From NCBI GenBank assembly GCA_025964695.1, contig JAOPYK010000069.1:1-34813 (forward strand): a stretch of 34,813 bases of DNA, given 5' to 3'. The DNA is from Streptosporangiaceae bacterium. Lineage in GTDB: Bacteria > Actinomycetota > Actinomycetes > Streptosporangiales > Streptosporangiaceae. Positions 31,447 to 34,813 of this stretch are shown here, in pieces (position 1 is the stretch's first letter; each line of letters opens with the position of its first letter). A program made the translations under genes and the position numbers. The notes under the pieces are model-generated. The model did no database searches. It saw only the letters and a program-made list of their open reading frames with translations, and was not told where the DNA came from.

Positions 31447-33279
31447 TCAGGGGTAGGCGACCACGTCGCTCGGTCCCTGGTAGGTCGGCGTCACCGGGTC
31501 ACCGGCCCCGTTGATCACGTGGTCGATCGTCCCCGCCTTGTTGAGCGAAACGGTGACCAGGTCGTGCATCCGCACCCCCGACGCCACCGGCACCTCAAAG
31601 GCGTTCGCGGCGTGCAGGCTCGGGTTGACGTTGGTGTAGATGTAGCTGCCCAGGCCCCACGCCTCGTGCGTCTGCACGCGGTCGGCGACCTTGTAGGCGG
31701 CCCAGCCGTTCACGCCGTGGTGCTGCCAGGCCGCCTGGTCAGGCGCGTCGTACGGCAGCTCGTTCTGGAAGAACACCGTCCGGCCGCGCTCGCCGTTCCA
31801 GACGACGTTGTACTTCTGGTAGTGCTCGACGAACAGGCCGGTCGCGGTCACGTCGTCGCCGTTGACGACGACGCCAGTGTCGGCCGTGTTCTGCGTCCAC
31901 CCCACCCCAGTCCCGTGGTCGGCGCGCCACGCCCAGATGTGGTCGAGGATCGTCTGGTCGCTGTTGACCTCGAGGCTGGTCGCGGCCTTGCCCAGGTGCG
32001 GCCCGCCGATGCGGAAGAAGACGTCCTGCAGGGCGGTCGGGTCGGCCGCGCTGGCCACGTGCGGCCCACCCTTGGCGTGCGGCGTGCCCACCCGCAGCAG
32101 CGCCGGGGACTCGACCGGCCCGGCGTCGATGGTCAGGCCGGCGATGTCGACGCCCTGCACGTCGGCGACGGTGAGGGGGACGGCGCCGTCCTGCGCCGTC
32201 AGGGTCGCCAGGCCCAGACCGAGCACGACGGTGCCGGCGCGCTGGACCGCGATGCTCCGCGCGACGTCGTAGACGCCCGGGGTGAGCAGCAGGTTGCGCC
32301 CCTGCGCGAGCGCCGAGTTGATCTTCGCAATCCGATCCGAGGGGTGTGCGACGAAGAAAGTGCTCAGCGGCAACGAGCGGCCCGGGGTCGGACCAGCCTG
32401 CCACGTGGTGCCCTTCGAGTCCCGCTCGGCGCTCGGGACGAAGACGTTGTACGCGCCGGAGCCGTCGAGGTAGAGGTACGGCTTCTCCTTCGACACAGGG
32501 GTGGTCGCCAGCGTCGTGTACGGCGGCTTGGGGAAGGACTGCGCCGGCGCGCCGACCACTCCGGAGAACACCTGGTTCCAGACGCCGTTGCTCCAGCCGC
32601 CGATGCTGCTGTCGCGCGTGTAGAACTGCTGCTGGGATCCGTTGACGATCGACTTCGCGGTCGCGGAATCGGCGATGAAGCCGCCGCTGGCATATTGCGG
32701 CCCGGCGGTGCAGTAGTCCATAAGCGTGGTGTTGCCGGTGATGTTCACCCGGCGCAACGGCGCGGCCTGCGACACCGCCCAGAACTCGGTGTTCGTGCGG
32801 CACCCGGACCCACCGGTCGGATTGATCGACAGATTCGACAGCGAGCGCCAGAAGTTGTCCAGCGCGATGCAGTTGTTCGCCGCCAGGCAGCGGTTGAAGA
32901 CGTCGACCGAGCCGTTGATCGTCACGTCTGTCGGCGACTGGCCGAGGCCGGCGACCTCGGTGTAGTAGCCGACCTGGAACTTGAGGGGATGGGCCACGGA
33001 CCCGTACACGCCCGGCTTGAACAGCAGGGCGTAGCGCTGGGTACCCATCTCATTGTCGACCTGCCGCTGGCTGACCGCGTCCACGGCCGCCTGCACGTCC
33101 GACTGCGGCATGCCGGGGTCGAAGACGAGCACGTTCGGGCCGAGGTCCGCGCCGGCCGACGGCACCGCGGCAGCGACCCCGCCGGGGAGCACGGCGGCCA
33201 GGAGGGCGACGGCCAGGGCGACGGCGCCCACCACCCGGCGGGACAGGAGCCCGGGGCGACGGTGCCCCGGGCCGGTCAT
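31447..33279 (-). CDS. secreted right-handed beta-helix protein (GH55/pectate-lyase-like)
   Basis: 610 residues from ATG 33279 (GAGG six bases upstream). The signal peptide is 'LLSRRVVGAVALAVALLAAV' with 'GGVAAA' as the likely cleavage region. The mature protein contains repeated beta-helix turns: 'ALLFKPGVYGS', 'VTINGSVDVFNRCLAANNCI', 'LLLTPGVYDVARSIAVQRAG', 'GVDIAGLTIDAG' and 'GVVVNGDDVTATGLFVEHYQ'. It closely resembles actinomycete exoproteins often labelled adenylyl cyclase or coagulation factor 5/8-like, labels I consider unreliable; the fold suggests polysaccharide binding or cleavage. It shares the neighbourhood with a GH3 beta-glucosidase. Confidence 0.82.
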   Translation of the reverse strand: MTGPGHRRPGLLSRRVVGAVALAVALLAAVLPGGVAAAVPSAGADLGPNVLVFDPGMPQSDVQAAVDAVSQRQVDNEMGTQRYALLFKPGVYGSVAHPLKFQVGYYTEVAGLGQSPTDVTINGSVDVFNRCLAANNCIALDNFWRSLSNLSINPTGGSGCRTNTEFWAVSQAAPLRRVNITGNTTLMDYCTAGPQYASGGFIADSATAKSIVNGSQQQFYTRDSSIGGWSNGVWNQVFSGVVGAPAQSFPKPPYTTLATTPVSKEKPYLYLDGSGAYNVFVPSAERDSKGTTWQAGPTPGRSLPLSTFFVAHPSDRIAKINSALAQGRNLLLTPGVYDVARSIAVQRAGTVVLGLGLATLTAQDGAVPLTVADVQGVDIAGLTIDAGPVESPALLRVGTPHAKGGPHVASAADPTALQDVFFRIGGPHLGKAATSLEVNSDQTILDHIWAWRADHGTGVGWTQNTADTGVVVNGDDVTATGLFVEHYQKYNVVWNGERGRTVFFQNELPYDAPDQAAWQHHGVNGWAAYKVADRVQTHEAWGLGSYIYTNVNPSLHAANAFEVPVASGVRMHDLVTVSLNKAGTIDHVINGAGDPVTPTYQGPSDVVAYP

Positions 33280-33394
33280 GCGGCCTCGCGCCGCGCGAAT
33301 GTGCATCGGGAGTATGGCCTGCCTCTGGTCTCGGCGGAGCTCCGCCCGCGGCGTGCGGACGGGGCGGCGGAACGCATGCGTCCGCGGCCACAAT

Positions 33395-33711
33395 TTAAGG
33401 CATAAAATAAGTCGCCGGACATGGCCCTTGCCTGCTGGTTTTTCGTCCGGTTCCGGCCAGTACTTCAGGGATTGATGTGTCGAGACGCTGCCTAGGCTGC
33501 CGCAATCTGGAGGGCTTCGTATCGAGGCGCAGGCTGACCGGTCCGGCGCTCAGCGGGCCGGCCGTGAACCGGCCGAGCGGGTCGGCGCGCACGGTGATCG
33601 TACGGTCCTGGCCGCGGACCTCGAGGTCGACCTGCTGCTCGGGGATCAGCCGGCCCACTATCCGGTCTCCGGACAGCTCCACCTCGATGGTCGCGGTGCC
33701 GGTGTCACCCG
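33395..33711 (-). pseudogene. fragment of a carboxypeptidase-like/anti-sigma-associated protein
   Basis: Reads 'GTATIEVELSGDRIVGRLIP', 'QQVDLEVRGQDRTITVRADP' and 'LGRFTAGPLSAGPVSLRLDT'. This beta-rich block is the C-terminal half of small proteins that accompany ECF sigma factors in actinomycetes. The N-terminus is missing: at 33712 the sequence passes directly into an IS630-type relic. The reading frame runs on to 33395 with unrelated residues. Family resemblance is from memory and moderate. Confidence 0.45.
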
Positions 33712-33871
33712 ATGATCCGCCGCGGCGTCCACAAGAGCGTCCAGTCACTGGAGAAACAGATCCGCGACTGGAAGGAAGACCACGAAACCGTTCGTGTGGA
33801 AGAAGACCACCGAAGAGATCCTCGACTCCTCTGAGCCGTATCTACAGCGAATTCCAGGCGCAGGACATTAG
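33712..33871 (+). pseudogene. IS630-type transposase, C-terminal remnant
   Basis: Reads 'IRRGVHKSVQSLEKQIRDWK' and then, after a frameshift near 33783, 'KPFVWKKTTEEILDSSEPYL' and 'QRIPGAGH' before TAG. The 'RRGxxxSVxxLExxIRxW' and 'KPFVWxKTxxEIL' blocks are the standard IS630 C-terminus. The catalytic core is absent. Its left edge truncates the neighbouring minus-strand gene fragment. Confidence 0.75.
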
Positions 33872-33996
33872 CTTCCGGACCTTGAATACCCTGTGGGATG
33901 CGGAAACCCGTCGATCCAACGGCATCATGGTCTCCTCATAGTTTGCCGTTTCGAGGTGTTGACTCGTGCGAACAGCGGCGGCTAACGTCCGCAATT

Positions 33997-34008
33997 ACTT
34001 TCGAAAGT
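33997..34008. promoter_or_regulatory. palindromic operator candidate upstream of the GH3 gene
   Basis: ACTTTCGAAAGT is a perfect 12-bp palindrome 55 bases before the beta-glucosidase start. LacI-type repressors of plant-polysaccharide genes in actinomycetes use similar TTTC/GAAA dyads. No regulator gene is seen in the window, so the assignment is inference. Confidence 0.45.
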
Positions 34009-34063
34009 GCGTTTACTTCTTGCATACTTCCGGTTCAAGCTTTCCGGCTCAAGGAGGAGACCC

Positions 34064-34813
34064 ATGCTGGTGGGGGCTCATCGGGGTGGGCGGCTGCGTA
34101 GACGCGCGGCGCTTCTGGGGCTGGTTGCCATGGTCGGCGGGGTCGGGGCGGTGCCGTCGGCGGCGCCGAAGGCAGCGGCCAACGCCACCCAGTGTCCATG
34201 GAAGGATGCTACGCAGTCGCCGGACCTGCGGGCGGGCGAGTTGGTCGCGGCGATGACCACCGACGAGAAGATCTCGATGCTGCACAGCGCCGAGCCGACG
34301 ATGGTGGCCTACTACGGCACTGCTGGGCACGTCGCGGCCATCAGCAGGTTGTGCATCCCGGATCTGGTGCTCAACGACGCCGGTGCTGGAGTGGCTGATG
34401 GGCAGGTGAATACCACGGCGTTCCCGGCCGGCATAGCGCAGGCGGCCAGCTGGGACCGGTCGTTGCAGCACCGGTTTGGCGCCGGTTTGGGTTGGGAGGC
34501 CTGGCACAAAGGCATCGACGTGATGCTTGCGCCGGGGGTGAACATCGCCCGGGTGCCGATGAACGGGCGCAACTTCGAGTACGCCGGCGAGGATCCCTAC
34601 CTGTCCGGGCAGACCGCAGCCGCGGAGATCCAGGGCATCCAGAGTCAGAACGTGATCGCCACCGTGAAGCACTACGCGGCGAACAGCCAGGAAACCAACC
34701 GGATGACGATCTCCTCCGACGTCAACGAGCGGACGTTGCACGAAATCTACCTGCCGGCGTTCGAGACCGCGGTCAAGCAGGGGCACGTGGGCTCGGTGAT
34801 GTGCTCCTACAAC
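34064..34813 (+). CDS. secreted GH3 beta-glucosidase, 5' part
   Basis: First 250 residues of a family 3 glycoside hydrolase; the gene continues past the window. ATG 34064 follows AAGGAGGAGA. The N-terminus has arginines before a hydrophobic stretch ('RRRAALLGLVAMVGGVGAVP'), a Tat-type or Sec signal. The GH3 N-terminal barrel is evident from 'MTTDEKISML', 'LVLNDAGAGVADG', 'TAFPAGIAQAASWDRSL', 'VMLAPGVNIARVPMNGRNFE', 'YAGEDPYLSG' and the substrate loop 'KHYAANSQETNR'. The catalytic Asp lies downstream of the window edge. It would hydrolyse beta-glucosides or xylosides outside the cell. A palindromic operator precedes it. Confidence 0.92.
   Translation, partial: MLVGAHRGGRLRRRAALLGLVAMVGGVGAVPSAAPKAAANATQCPWKDATQSPDLRAGELVAAMTTDEKISMLHSAEPTMVAYYGTAGHVAAISRLCIPDLVLNDAGAGVADGQVNTTAFPAGIAQAASWDRSLQHRFGAGLGWEAWHKGIDVMLAPGVNIARVPMNGRNFEYAGEDPYLSGQTAAAEIQGIQSQNVIATVKHYAANSQETNRMTISSDVNERTLHEIYLPAFETAVKQGHVGSVMCSYN

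Noticed and set aside
31279-33405. 708-codon plus-strand open frame opposite the beta-helix protein
   Set aside because: A GC-rich antisense shadow; the minus-strand product has signal peptide and beta-helix repeats.

Overview
The window reads as chromosomal DNA of a high-GC Gram-positive actinomycete, probably a filamentous, soil-type one. GC is high throughout, several starts are GTG or TTG, and many proteins are secreted. Regulators of the LysR, HxlR, MerR, TetR and STAS types sit beside carbohydrate-active exoproteins and a DprE1/DprE2 decaprenyl-phospho-sugar pathway. I cannot name the species. No rRNA, tRNA or CRISPR array was seen.

Left part (1-10117). A truncated AAA/LuxR-type ATPase runs off the left edge. 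Two gene stubs follow (an RCC1/Ig-like tail and the first ~50 codons of a gamma-glutamyltransferase). Next comes a complete minus-strand peptide ABC importer operon: lipoprotein, two permeases, two ATPases, all overlapping or nearly touching. The operon promoter is separated by a near-perfect 24-bp-arm hairpin from an intact gamma-glutamyltransferase, which is divergent from a LysR regulator. Together they look like an uptake and hydrolysis module for gamma-glutamyl peptides. The ggt stub at the operon end, with its own ribosome site, suggests an older duplicated arrangement.

Middle part (10118-18255). A secreted protein of unknown function is followed by an HxlR regulator divergent from a DUF302 gene and a PPC/DUF296 gene, with dyad operators between. 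Then come a frameshifted RelE-like toxin relic, transposase tails, a MerR regulator divergent from a STAS anti-anti-sigma protein, a secreted BNR/sialidase-like protein, and a small TTG-started membrane protein.

Core of interest (18553-25369). A compact four-gene operon encodes a membrane-anchored phosphodiester-glycosidase-domain protein, a UbiA-type phosphoribosyltransferase, a DprE1-like FAD oxidase and a DprE2-like SDR. The last three would make polyprenyl-phospho-arabinose. No arabinosyltransferase is present. The operon lies between two same-orientation relics of the same transposase, one an internally deleted version of the other, so it may have been acquired as a cassette. The DprE1 carries alanine where the Mycobacterium tuberculosis enzyme has Cys387. 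A second BNR exoprotein, a distant paralogue of the first, lies just downstream.

Right part (25370-34813). Transposase and GNAT relics precede a small Cys-rich protein, an orphan sensor histidine kinase, a small secreted protein, an IS256-type relic abutting a TetR regulator, and a divergent medium-chain oxidoreductase whose promoter carries two TetR-like operators. A secreted beta-helix protein, an IS630-type relic, and the start of a secreted GH3 beta-glucosidase complete the window. About ten gene or transposase relics across 35 kb mark this as an accessory, rearranged region.
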